Shown here in pieces: positions 26,796-35,305 of a stretch of 64,000 nucleotides of DNA. Under the pieces are notes generated by a model. The model saw only the letters and a list, made by a program, of their open reading frames with translations, was not told the origin of the DNA and did not search any database. The stretch lies in the NCBI GenBank assembly GCA_963850095.1, contig CAWKJX010000014.1, forward strand, positions 248,001 through 312,000, given 5' to 3'. Source of the stretch: Bog-473 sp963850095. Its GTDB lineage: Bacteria; Actinomycetota; Acidimicrobiia; Acidimicrobiales; RAAP-2. The translations under genes were made by a program, and so were the position numbers. Within the stretch, counting starts at the first letter, position 1. Every line of letters starts with the position of its first letter.

Positions 26796-27493
26796 GCGAT
26801 CAGCTCGGCGTCGTTGTTGCGCACGTTCCCAATCCGCGGCGCGACGGCATGGTGCTCAATCGTGCCCACCGGCAGCGGCTGCAGCAGGGCGCGCAGCTCC
26901 TCGACGTCCTCGTTGTAAGGGTCGAGCCACAGGTCGAAGGTGGACGGGTCGAGGAGCACGGGCATGCGGTCGTGGATCCCCTCCATGTCCGGGCCGGCCG
27001 TGGTGGTGATCACGGCACAGCTGCGGACGAGCGGCGCGTCATCACCCAGGTTCTTGTCACGCCAACGCTCGGCCAGGCCTGCGAAGGCCATGGGCGCGCC
27101 GTCGGCCCGGGTGAAGAAGTGAGGCTGCTTGGCGCCGCTCTTGGTCTTGCGCCACTCGTAGAAGCCGTCGGCGGGGACGATGATCCGCCGCTTCTCGAAG
27201 GCCTCGCGGAAGGAGGGCTTGGTCAACACCGTCTCCCGGCGCGCGTTGATGAGCCGGCTGGCCGACTTGGTGTCCTTGGACCACCAGGGGATGAGGCCCC
27301 AGCGGAAGGTCATGAGGGTGCGCTCGGGCGGGCCCCCGCCCTGGGGCGGCCGGTCCCGCACGCCCAGGACCTCGTCGGTCGGGGCCACGTTCCAGCTCGG
27401 CGCGTGCTCGGCCTCCTGGCCCTCGGCCAGGGAGGCCCCGAAGTAGCGGGCGATCCGAGCCGGCTCGGTGTAGAGGGCAAAGCGTCCGCACAT
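26786..27493 (-). CDS. SOS response-associated peptidase (SRAP/YedK family)
   Basis: A 235 aa SRAP-domain protein. Cys 2 (MCGRF), exposed after Met removal, forms a thiazolidine crosslink with abasic sites in single-stranded DNA. Other family motifs seen are WNVAPTDEV, FRWGLIPWW, INARRET (Asn), PADGFYEW (Glu) and IHDRMPV (His). It protects abasic sites at stalled forks. It is divergent from the imuA-imuB-dnaE2 operon with 109 bases between, and the LexA box there could serve both directions. Confidence 0.92.
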   Translation of the reverse strand: MCGRFALYTEPARIARYFGASLAEGQEAEHAPSWNVAPTDEVLGVRDRPPQGGGPPERTLMTFRWGLIPWWSKDTKSASRLINARRETVLTKPSFREAFEKRRIIVPADGFYEWRKTKSGAKQPHFFTRADGAPMAFAGLAERWRDKNLGDDAPLVRSCAVITTTAGPDMEGIHDRMPVLLDPSTFDLWLDPYNEDVEELRALLQPLPVGTIEHHAVAPRIGNVRNNDAELIAPV

Positions 27494-27595
27494 GTCGGCT
27501 GCATTGTGGCGTCACGCCGCCTCTTTCCGTGCGTCAGCCCTCTGAACTGGGCTTTTGGGTCCCCCGAGCGCACCGCGCACGGTGTCGGTAAGGTA

Positions 27596-27609
27596 CGAAC
27601 ATATGTTCG
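27596..27609. promoter_or_regulatory. LexA/SOS box overlapping the imuA start
   Basis: CGAACATATGTTCG is a perfect 14-base palindrome matching the Gram-positive/actinobacterial LexA operator CGAAC-N4-GTTCG. It covers the ATG of imuA (27603-27605), so LexA binding should block the first steps of transcription or a leaderless start. It also lies 103 bases from the divergent SRAP start. Confidence 0.88.
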
Positions 27610-28433
27610 CCTTCCAGGCCGGTGACCCGTCGTCCCCCCGTTCCCGTGAGCTCCCCGCCGGCCTGGCCGACCGGGTCCGGCCCACCACGCCGGTGGCCGG
27701 GCGGACGCTCCCGGTGCCCCCGCCGTTGGCCCCGCTCTTCCCCGGTGGGTCCTTACGCCGTGGCATGACCGTCACCGTGTCGGGCCGGCCCGGCCACGGC
27801 GCCACCACCCTGTCGCTGGCCCTCTTGGCGGCGGCGTCGGCATCGGGGAGCTGGTGTGCCGCCGTCGGCCTGCCCGACCCCGGCGTGGTGGCGGCCGCCG
27901 GGCTCGGTCTCGACCTGCGCCGCGTCGTCTTCGTGCCCCATCCGGGCCGCGACTGGGCCGAGGCGGCCGGCGACCTCCTCGCCGGTGTGGACGCCGTGCT
28001 GGTGCGTCCCCCCGGTCGGGCCCGCCTGACTGCGGCGCGCCACCTGACCGCCCGCGCCCGCGACCGCCAGGTCGCGCTCGTCGTGCTGCTCGAGGATGCC
28101 GTCGCGTGGCCGGTCGGCGGTGACCTGGCGCTGTCGGTGGGGGAGGTGGAGTGGGAAGGCGTGGGCCACGGCCACGGCCACCTATGCGGCCGCCGGGCCG
28201 AGGTGCGCGTCAGCGGCCGCCGCGCCGCCGGCCGCGTCGCCGAGTGCTCGCTGTGGCTCCCCGCCGGCTCGGGCGAGGTGGCGAGGGTGGAGGCGACGAC
28301 GGCAGAGGAAGCAACGGAGACAGAAGCAACGGAGACAGAAGCAACGGAGACAGAAGCAACGGAGACAGAAGCAACGGAGACAGTGGACAGGCCGCGCCCC
28401 GCCCGCCCCGACGACGGGCCGGAGGCGGCCTGA
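27603..28433 (+). CDS. imuA: ImuA-type mutasome accessory protein
   Basis: A 276 aa RecA-like protein and first gene of an imuA-imuB-dnaE2 cassette. Core features: PLAPLFPGGSLRRGMTVTVSG, the degenerate P-loop region GRPGHGATTLSLALLAAAS (no Lys of a true Walker A), then VVFVPHPGRDWAEAAGDLLAG and VDAVLVRPPGR. The C-terminus carries an in-frame 15-base repeat giving EATET five times, then DRPRPARPDD. ATG 27603 sits inside the LexA box. ImuA proteins link ImuB and DnaE2 in SOS-induced translesion synthesis. Assignment rests partly on gene order. Confidence 0.85.
   Translation: MFAFQAGDPSSPRSRELPAGLADRVRPTTPVAGRTLPVPPPLAPLFPGGSLRRGMTVTVSGRPGHGATTLSLALLAAASASGSWCAAVGLPDPGVVAAAGLGLDLRRVVFVPHPGRDWAEAAGDLLAGVDAVLVRPPGRARLTAARHLTARARDRQVALVVLLEDAVAWPVGGDLALSVGEVEWEGVGHGHGHLCGRRAEVRVSGRRAAGRVAECSLWLPAGSGEVARVEATTAEEATETEATETEATETEATETEATETVDRPRPARPDDGPEAA
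28311..28383 (+). repeat. 15-base coding tandem repeat in imuA
   Basis: The unit GCAACGGAGACAGAA is repeated from 28311, 28326, 28341, 28356 and 28371; the last copy is cut after 13 bases. Copies are identical. The repeat is in frame and encodes acidic EATET units, which would form a flexible charged tail. Its composition (A-rich, about 50% GC) differs sharply from the surrounding sequence. Confidence 0.9.
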
Positions 28434-28455
28434 GCGGCGTGGTGGAGAAGAAGAC

Positions 28456-29546
28456 GTGGAACGGTTGGTCGTCATCTGGTGTCCTGACCTCCTCGAGGAG
28501 GGGGCCCGGGGGGAGGAGGCCCGGCGCTTCGCCCGGGTGGTGGCCCAGGCGGGCGAGCTGTGCCCCTGGGTGCACCCGGTCCGGCTCGGGGTGTGCGCCC
28601 TGCCGGCACGCGGGCCGGCCCGCTTCTTCGGCGGGGAGGAGGCAGTCGTGTCCCGTCTGGCCGCCGCGGTGGACGAGGCGGCCGCCGTCGGGGTGGCCGA
28701 CGGGCTCTTCGCCGCCGTCCTCGCCGCGCGCGCACCGAGCTGATCGTCCCGCCCGGCGGGACGGCGGACTTCCTGGCGCCGTGGTCGGTGGCCACCCTGG
28801 CCCGGCCCGACCTGGCCGTGACCTTGCAGCGGTTGGGAGTGACCACCCTGGGGCAGTTCGCCGCACTGCCGGCGGCGAGTGTGTCGGACCGCTTCGGCGC
28901 GGACGCGGCGGCCTGTCACACCGTGGCCCGTGGCGAAAGCGGGGAGCTGGCCGGCCTGCGCGACCGCGGCATCGAGCGGCGGCTGCGGGTGGCTCGGGGG
29001 GAGGACGCCGACCGGGGGGACACGCCAGCACCGCCCACCCAGCCCGGCTTCTTCGGCGGCGCGTCGGAGGCCGATCTGCGCGCGGCCCGCTCCTTCGTCA
29101 AGGTGCAGGAGCGCCTCGGCATCGACGCCGTGCTGATGGGGCGGGTGCAGGGCGGGCGGGACCCGGCCACCCAGTCCGTGCTGGTGCCCTGGGGCAGTCC
29201 CGAGGCCGCCGCCGGCCCGGTCGGCGCGCCCTGGCCGGGGCAGTTGCCGCCGCCGGCGCCGACCGACGTCCTGCGCGCCCCGCCCCGGGCCGAGCTGATC
29301 GACACCGAGGGCAACGCCATGGTGGTGAGCGGGCGCGGGCTGCTGGAGGCGCCGGTCGACCGGCTGTCGGTCGGCGGCGGCCCCTGGGAGCAGGTGGTGG
29401 GCTGGGCCGGTCCCTGGCCGGCGACCGAGCGCTGGTGGTCGGTGCGCCGCCGCCGGGCCCGCCTGCAGGTCGTCACAGCGGACGGCGTGGCCCGCCTGCT
29501 GTGCACCGAGCGCGGACAGTGGTGGGTGGAAGCCCTCTATGACTGA
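28456..29546 (+). CDS. imuB: ImuB-type Y-family polymerase-like protein, one frameshift
   Basis: ImuB is the catalytically inactive Y-family protein that connects DnaE2 to the beta clamp. GTG 28456 (after GGAGAAGAAGAC) opens LVVIWCPDLLEEG, LCPWVHPVRLGVCALPARG, PARFFGGEEAVVSRLAAAV and GVADGLFAAVLAAR. The remainder is in another frame: LIVPPGGTADFLAPWSVATL, LGVTTLGQFAALPAASVSDRFG, WWSVRRRRARLQVVT and the terminal WWVEALYD. The break is at the CG run 28725-28732 (two bases too many or one too few). Joined length of about 362 aa is shorter than usual ImuB (about 500). Confidence 0.8.
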
Positions 29547-29570
29547 ATCGCCGTTCGCAAGCTGTCGCGC

Positions 29571-32500
29571 ATGACCGAGCCCTACGCCGAGCTGCACGCG
29601 CATTCCGGGTTCAGCTTTCTCGACGGCAGCAGCGACCCCGAGGAGTTGGTGGACGAGGCGCACCGGCTCGGGCTCGAGGCCCTGGCGCTCACCGATCACC
29701 ACGGCTTCTACGGCGTGGTGCGTTTCGCCGAGGCGGCGCGGGTGTGCGGTCTGCCGACGGTCTTCGGCACGGAGGTGACGCTGGCGCCGGCCAGCCCGCG
29801 CACGGGCGAGCCCGATCCGACCGGCGCCCACCTCGTCGTCCTCGCCCGCGACCCCGACGGCTACGCGCGCCTCTCCACCGTGCTGGCCGACGCGCATCTC
29901 GCCGGCGGCGAGAAGGGCAAACCCGTCTTCACCCTCGACGCCCTGGCCCGCGCCGCCGGGGGCCACTGGCTGGTGCTCAGTGGCTGCCGCAAGGGGGCGG
30001 TTCCCGCCGCGTTGATGGAAGCCGGGCCCAGCGCGGCCTCCCGCCAGGTGGGCACGCTGGTCGACGCGTTCGGGCGAACGAACGTGGCGCTCGAGCTGTG
30101 GGACCACGGGGACCCGATCGACACGGCGCGCAACGACGCATTGGCGCGCCTGGCCGTCGAGTGGGGAGTGGACGCGGTGGCCACCAACAACGTGCACTAC
30201 GCCACGCCGGCCGGGTTCCGTCTCGCCACCACACTCGCCGCGGTGCGGGCGCGCCGACCGCTGGCCGAGCTGGAGGGGTGGCTGCCCCCGGCACCGGTGG
30301 CCTGTTTGCGCTCCGCGGCCGAGCAGACGCGGCGCTTCGCCCGTTGGCCGGGCGTGGTCGAGCGGGCGGCCGAGCTCGGCCGGGCTTGCGCGTTCGACCT
30401 GCGTCTGGTGGCGCCGCGACTGCCCGACTTCCCTGTGCCCGCGGGCCTGGACGAGCAGGGCTACCTGCGCCAGCTGGTGCACGAAGGGGCCTTGGCGCGC
30501 TACGGGCCACCCGAACGCGAGCGGGTGCCGGGGGCGTGGCAGCAGATTGCGCACGAGCTCGATGTGATCGGCCAGCTCGGCTTCGCCGGCTACTTCCTCG
30601 TCGTGTGGGACATCGCGCAGGTGTGCCGGCGGCTCGACATCTACTGCCAGGGCCGCGGTTCGGCGGCCAACTCGGCCGTCTGCTACGCGCTCGGCGTCAC
30701 CAATGTGGACGCGGTCGACCTCGGTCTGCTGTTCGAGCGCTTCCTGTCGCCGGCACGCGACGGGCCACCCGACATCGACGTGGACATTGAGTCGGAGCGG
30801 CGCGAAGAGGTCATCCAATACGTGTACGAGCGCTACGGCCGCCGCCACGCGGCACAGGTGGCCAACGTCATCACGTACCGGCCGCGGTCAGCCGTGCGCG
30901 ACGTGGGCAAGGCGTTCGGTTTCACCCCCGAGCAGGTGGACGCCTGGTCGTCGGGCATCGACACCGGGCCCGGGCGGGGACGCTCCTCGGTGGCGGCGCT
31001 GCACGAGGCGGTAGACCCCGGGGCGGAGATCGATCCCGTGGCCGGCGGGCCGGGTGGTGGTGGCGGGTCGGGTGGGGTGCCGCCGCTGGTGGCCGAGCTG
31101 GCGGCCGAGGTGCTGGACCGGCCGCGGCATCTCGGGATCCACTCGGCCGGCATGGTCCTGTGCGACCGGCCGGTGGTGGAGGTGTGCCCAGTGGAGTGGG
31201 GGCGCATGCCCGGGCGGTCGGTGTTGCAGTGGGACAAGGACGACTGCGCCGCCATCGGGCTGGTCAAATTCGACCTGTTGGGCCTGGGCATGCTCGAGGC
31301 GCTGCACCGCATGGTCGACCTGGTGCGCGACTTCCACGGGGTGGAGATCGACCTGGCGCAGCTACCGCAGGAGAGCGAGGTCTACGACCTCTTGTGCCGG
31401 GCCGACACGGTGGGGGTCTTCCAGGTGGAGAGCCGGGCGCAGATGGGGACGCTGCCGCGGGTGGCCCCGCGGACGTTCTACGACATCGCCATCGAGGTGG
31501 CGCTCATTCGGCCGGGCCCGATTCAGGGGCACGCGGTCAACCCCTATATCCGCCGGCGCCGGGGCGAGGAGCCGGTGACCTACCTGCACCCGCTGCTCGA
31601 GCCGATTTTGGAGCGGACGCTGGGGGTGCCTTTGTTCCAGGAGCAGCTGATGGAGATGGCCGTCGCCATCGCCGGCTTCAGCGCCGCCGACGCCGACGAG
31701 CTACGCCAGGCCATGGCGGCCAAGCGTTCGGCGGCCCGCATGGAGAAGATGCGGGTCCGCCTCTACGACGGCATGGCGGCGCGGGGCGTGACGGGCGCGG
31801 TGGCCGACCAGGTCTTCGACGCGCTGGCGGCGTTCGCCAACTTCGGCTTCCCCGAGTCGCACTCGGTGTCGTTCGCGCACCTGGTCTACTCGTCCGCCTG
31901 GTTGAAGCTGCACTACCCCGCGGCCTTCACGGCGGGGTTGCTGAACTCACAGCCCATGGGGTTCTGGTCGCCCCAGTCACTGGTGGCCGACGCGCGCCGG
32001 CACGGTGTCGGGGTGCGGCGCCCGCACGTGAACCGCTCCGAGGTAGGGGCTTCGCTCGAGGGTGTGGTGACGGCACCGGTGCTGCGGCTCGGACTGGGCT
32101 CGGTGCGCGGGGTGGGGGAGACGACGGCCGAGCGCATCGTGGCCGGACGGCCGTGGTCGGGTGGCGAGGACCTGGTGCGCCGGGCGGGAGTGACCCAGGC
32201 GCAGCTCGAGACACTGGCTGCGGCGGGGGGCCTCGACCCCGAGGGCGAGGCGGCGGCGGCCGTCGTGCCGGGCCGGTCGATGACGTCGGTGCGGCGCCGG
32301 CTGCTGTGGGCGGCCGGGGCGGCGGCGCAGTCCACCCCGGACCGCCTGCCCGGTGTGGTGGTGGGGGCGGAGGCGCCGGCCCTGCCCGAGCCCAGCGTCT
32401 ACGACTCGGTGGGTGACGACCTATGGGCCCTGGGACTGGCGCCCGAGCGCACGGCCATGCACCTGGCCCGGGAGCGGCTCGAGGCCATGGGGGTGGTGAC

Positions 32501-32807
32501 GGCGCTGGGGCTCGAGTCGTGCCGCGACGGGGAGCGGGTGACGGTGGCCGGCGTGGTGACGCACCGCCAGCACCCCGAGACGGCGGCCGGCGCGGTGTTC
32601 GTCAACCTCGAGGACGAGACCGGGCATGTGAACGTGGTGTTCTCCCGGGGGGCCTGGGCGCGCTGGAAGCATGTGGCCCGGCACGCACCGGTGCTGCTGA
32701 TCCGCGGCCGGGTCCGGCGCGGGCAGGGCGCGGTCAGTTTCGACGCCGAGCGGGTGGAGGCGCTGGTGGCGGGGACCGTGGTGCCGGCGAGCCGGGACTT
32801 CCGCTAA
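29571..32807 (+). CDS. dnaE2: Error-prone DNA polymerase DnaE2
   Basis: A 1078 aa C-family polymerase. It has an N-terminal PHP domain (HAHSGFSFLDGSS, LTDHHGFYG), a palm with the catalytic acids in PDIDVDIES (400-408), YCQGRGSAANSAVCY, FDLLGLGMLEAL, the fingers (RPGPIQGHAVNPYIRRR) and a C-terminal OB fold (VTVAGVVTHRQHPETAAG, FVNLEDETGHVNVVF). Length is right for DnaE2 and too short for the replicative DnaE1 of actinomycetes. It performs mutagenic bypass with ImuA and ImuB after DNA damage. It starts 24 bases after imuB. Confidence 0.93.
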   Translation: MTEPYAELHAHSGFSFLDGSSDPEELVDEAHRLGLEALALTDHHGFYGVVRFAEAARVCGLPTVFGTEVTLAPASPRTGEPDPTGAHLVVLARDPDGYARLSTVLADAHLAGGEKGKPVFTLDALARAAGGHWLVLSGCRKGAVPAALMEAGPSAASRQVGTLVDAFGRTNVALELWDHGDPIDTARNDALARLAVEWGVDAVATNNVHYATPAGFRLATTLAAVRARRPLAELEGWLPPAPVACLRSAAEQTRRFARWPGVVERAAELGRACAFDLRLVAPRLPDFPVPAGLDEQGYLRQLVHEGALARYGPPERERVPGAWQQIAHELDVIGQLGFAGYFLVVWDIAQVCRRLDIYCQGRGSAANSAVCYALGVTNVDAVDLGLLFERFLSPARDGPPDIDVDIESERREEVIQYVYERYGRRHAAQVANVITYRPRSAVRDVGKAFGFTPEQVDAWSSGIDTGPGRGRSSVAALHEAVDPGAEIDPVAGGPGGGGGSGGVPPLVAELAAEVLDRPRHLGIHSAGMVLCDRPVVEVCPVEWGRMPGRSVLQWDKDDCAAIGLVKFDLLGLGMLEALHRMVDLVRDFHGVEIDLAQLPQESEVYDLLCRADTVGVFQVESRAQMGTLPRVAPRTFYDIAIEVALIRPGPIQGHAVNPYIRRRRGEEPVTYLHPLLEPILERTLGVPLFQEQLMEMAVAIAGFSAADADELRQAMAAKRSAARMEKMRVRLYDGMAARGVTGAVADQVFDALAAFANFGFPESHSVSFAHLVYSSAWLKLHYPAAFTAGLLNSQPMGFWSPQSLVADARRHGVGVRRPHVNRSEVGASLEGVVTAPVLRLGLGSVRGVGETTAERIVAGRPWSGGEDLVRRAGVTQAQLETLAAAGGLDPEGEAAAAVVPGRSMTSVRRRLLWAAGAAAQSTPDRLPGVVVGAEAPALPEPSVYDSVGDDLWALGLAPERTAMHLARERLEAMGVVTALGLESCRDGERVTVAGVVTHRQHPETAAGAVFVNLEDETGHVNVVFSRGAWARWKHVARHAPVLLIRGRVRRGQGAVSFDAERVEALVAGTVVPASRDFR

Positions 32808-32837
32808 CCGGGTCGGGTGGCGCTCAGCGCCCACCGC

Positions 32838-32927
32838 CCGTGACCCGTGACCGTGACCGTGACCCCTTTTTGACCGGGCAGGACGGACACGCCGATCGTC
32901 TGTTGGATCGGCTCGGCGTGTCCGTCC
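32838..32927 (+). terminator. GTGACC repeats and 15-bp hairpin after dnaE2
   Basis: After the dnaE2 stop there is a run of TGACC(C)G repeats ending in CCCCTTTTT. It is followed by a perfect inverted repeat: GGACGGACACGCCGA (32881-32895) pairs with TCGGCGTGTCCGTCC (32913-32927) around a 17-base loop. No T-tract follows, so a classic intrinsic terminator is not certain. It could be a transcript-stabilising or protein-binding element. Confidence 0.5.
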
Positions 32928-33218
32928 CCGCCGAGGTCGCCGCGCCCGCCGGGTTGTCGGATGGCGGAGCGGTGTACTGCTGGGGGAAAAACCGTCTGGT
33001 GGGTGCGCAGCCCCTCAGACTCGTGTCACAACGACGATCCGCAAGGGGCGACCGCTTTGGTTTTGACCACAGGGTCCTTGTCGCCCCGCGCCGGGAAACC
33101 CTTAATAGGCCTTTCGGACTGTTGCGACGGTCAGGCACGCGCTCTTCCCAAAATTGTGCAACCGGAGCGTGGAGACGACGTTCGCTCGGTCATCCGTTGT
33201 GATGGAGAGGCGCGACGC
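32928..33218. other. Gene-free upstream region of the DHA2 transporter
   Basis: No supported gene lies here, although the frame of the transporter is open throughout. The sequence is slightly less GC-rich than its neighbours. A TTGACC hexamer occurs around 33062, but no clear -10 follows. Confidence 0.4.
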
Positions 33219-34832
33219 ATGGCACGGCGCCGCAATGCCGAAGCCCCACATGGCACCGGCACGCCGCGGTTCCGCCGAGGCAGACTTGTCGACGTGACCG
33301 ACGAAGTGAGACGGCGACAACGACTCACACTCTGGGCGATGAGCGTGTCCCAGGGCATGATCCTCCTGGACATCACGATCGTCAACATCGCGCTGCCGTC
33401 CATCCAGTCCCAGCTGCACATGAGTACCGGTTTGCTCGAATGGGTCATCAGCGCCTACGCGTTGACGCTGGCCACGCTGATCCCCCTCGGCGGGAGCCTG
33501 GGTGACCGCTACGGCCGCAAACGGCTCTTCCTCATCGGTCTCGTGATCTTCACCGTTGCCTCGGCAGCGTGTGCCCTCTCGTCCGTCGACGTCGCGCTCA
33601 TCGGCTTCCGCGTGCTGCAAGGCATCGGGGGAGCGCTCATGTCGGCGTTGACGCTCTCCATCCTCACGGAGGCGTACCCCCGCGAGACGCGGCCGGGCGC
33701 CATCGGCATCTGGGCTGCCGTCTCCGCACTCGGATTCGGTCTCGGACCCGTGCTCGGTGGAGTGCTGATCGGCTTGTTCAACTGGTCCAGCGTCTTCTGG
33801 GTCAATGTTCCTATCGGCGTGGCGGGGTTCGTCATCGCAATGATCGGTGTGAGCGAATCGCGCGACCCTGGAGCCCGCCATCTCGATCCCACGGGCATTG
33901 TGCTGTCGGCGGCCGGGTTGTTCGGGGTCACTTTCGGCTTCATCGAGGCGGCCAACCGCGCCTTCTCGTCACCGGTGGTGTACGGGCCGATCCTGGTCGG
34001 CGCGGGGCTCCTCGCCGTCTTCGTCTGGTGGGAACACCGCTGCGCGTCGCCGATGGCGCCACCCGCTCTGCTACGCGACCGGGGCTTCCGCACATCGTGC
34101 TCGGTGTACTTCCTGGCCTACCTGGCGTTGGCCAGCGTCATGTTCTTCGTCACCCTCCTCTTCCAGGACGTCAAGGGGTGGTCGGCGTTGCACACCGGAC
34201 TGTCCTGGCTCATCATGAACGTGCCCTTCATCGTGATGGCCCAGCTCTCCGGCCGGGCCCAACGCAAGTTCTCGAGCGGCCGCGTGGTCGTGGCCGGCTG
34301 CCTCGCCGCCGCGGTGGGCGTGTTCCTCCTCAGCCTCGTCACCACGTCGACGCCTTTCGTGCTGGCCACCGCGGGCTATCTGCTTCTCGGCGCCGGCTAC
34401 GGCAGTCTGGTGCCCGGCATCACCGGGGTCGCCATGCGGACCGTCCCCGTGGGGAGCTCCGGCGTCGCGGCAGGGATCCTGAACGCCAGCCGGCAGGTCG
34501 GCACGTCGGTCGGCCTGGGGTTCGTCGGATTCCTCGGCGTCCGGGCCGCCAGCAGCACCTGGACGTCGAACCTGGCGCAGCTGCCCGCGGCGTCGCAGCG
34601 GGCCGGCAGCACTCTGACGCAGAGCGTCACGAGTGGCGACGTGGCCGCGGTCACCGCCCAGCTCGGCCCGCACGCGGGGCAGGCCGCCACGTCGGCCTTC
34701 GTCCACGGCTACAGCGTGGCCATCACCGCGTCCGCGTTGGCGCTCGTCGTGGCGACGATCGTCACCTACGCCGGCCTGTTGCGACCGCTCAAGGAGGTGG
34801 CTGCAGGCGACGTCTCGCCGGCCACCTCCTGA
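33219..34832 (+). CDS. DHA2-family (14-TM) MFS drug transporter
   Basis: A 537 aa EmrB/QacA-type proton-coupled exporter. Seen are TM1 with LLDITIVNIALPSIQSQL (motif D1), GGSLGDRYGRKRLFLIG (motif A), RVLQGIGGALMSALTL (motif B), GPVLGGVLIGLFNWSSVFWVN (motif C) and about fourteen hydrophobic helices. It probably expels drugs, dyes or lipophilic metabolites. ATG 33219 follows GGAGAGG by eight bases; GTG 33294 just before the first helix is an alternative. The tail is hydrophilic with no added domain. The next gene is a small EthD-type protein. Confidence 0.88.
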   Translation: MARRRNAEAPHGTGTPRFRRGRLVDVTDEVRRRQRLTLWAMSVSQGMILLDITIVNIALPSIQSQLHMSTGLLEWVISAYALTLATLIPLGGSLGDRYGRKRLFLIGLVIFTVASAACALSSVDVALIGFRVLQGIGGALMSALTLSILTEAYPRETRPGAIGIWAAVSALGFGLGPVLGGVLIGLFNWSSVFWVNVPIGVAGFVIAMIGVSESRDPGARHLDPTGIVLSAAGLFGVTFGFIEAANRAFSSPVVYGPILVGAGLLAVFVWWEHRCASPMAPPALLRDRGFRTSCSVYFLAYLALASVMFFVTLLFQDVKGWSALHTGLSWLIMNVPFIVMAQLSGRAQRKFSSGRVVVAGCLAAAVGVFLLSLVTTSTPFVLATAGYLLLGAGYGSLVPGITGVAMRTVPVGSSGVAAGILNASRQVGTSVGLGFVGFLGVRAASSTWTSNLAQLPAASQRAGSTLTQSVTSGDVAAVTAQLGPHAGQAATSAFVHGYSVAITASALALVVATIVTYAGLLRPLKEVAAGDVSPATS

Positions 34833-34908
34833 CGTCCGCAGGCGTGGCAGCAGGTGCAGCGAAAGGATGCCAGACTGCCCGGGCCGTCGACAGGAAGGGG
34901 CAACCGTC

Positions 34909-35199
34909 ATGATCCGCCTGAGTGTTCTCTACCCCGATGGGGAGGGCGCGACCTTTGATCACGACTACTACCGCGACAAGCACGTGCCGCTGGCGCTGCG
35001 CGCCTGGGGACTCGAGTCCGGCGAAATCGACAAGGGGGTGGATGGTCCCTACGTCGCCGCCGTGCACGTCGTGTTCGACTCCATGGAGGCCATGCAGACG
35101 GCCATGGCTTCCGAGCTGCTCGGCGAGGTGATGGCCGACATCGCCAACTACACCAACATCACGCCGGTCCTCCAGACCAGTGAGGTGGTGGTGAGCTGA
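34909..35199 (+). CDS. EthD family small protein
   Basis: A 96 aa dimeric alpha+beta barrel protein: MIRLSVLYPDGEGATFDHDYY, RDKHVPLALRAWGLESGEI and ANYTNITPVLQTSEVVV. The DHDYYRDKHVPL segment is characteristic of EthD-like proteins, first linked to cytochrome P450 ether degradation and also found as small oxygenases or carriers. ATG 34909 has AGGAAGGGG upstream. Possibly co-transcribed with the DHA2 transporter 76 bases before it. Confidence 0.82.
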   Translation: MIRLSVLYPDGEGATFDHDYYRDKHVPLALRAWGLESGEIDKGVDGPYVAAVHVVFDSMEAMQTAMASELLGEVMADIANYTNITPVLQTSEVVVS

Positions 35200-35305
35200 G
35201 ACGAGGGGCCTGCAGCGCCTTCGGGTCGGTGTGACGGCTACGGCTGACGGCTGATGCGTCCCGCAGACCTCGGTGGACAGGTCTCGCGCCGACGCCCTCG
35301 GGCGG

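Noticed and set aside
28182..30848. Very long open frame on the minus strand (888 codons) opposite imuB and dnaE2
   Set aside because: It mirrors the codon pattern of the plus-strand genes, has no recognisable domain, and high GC makes such antisense frames common.
32881..32927. Transposon terminal inverted repeat
   Set aside because: The two arms are only 17 bases apart, with no transposase gene or target duplication; a hairpin explains them better.
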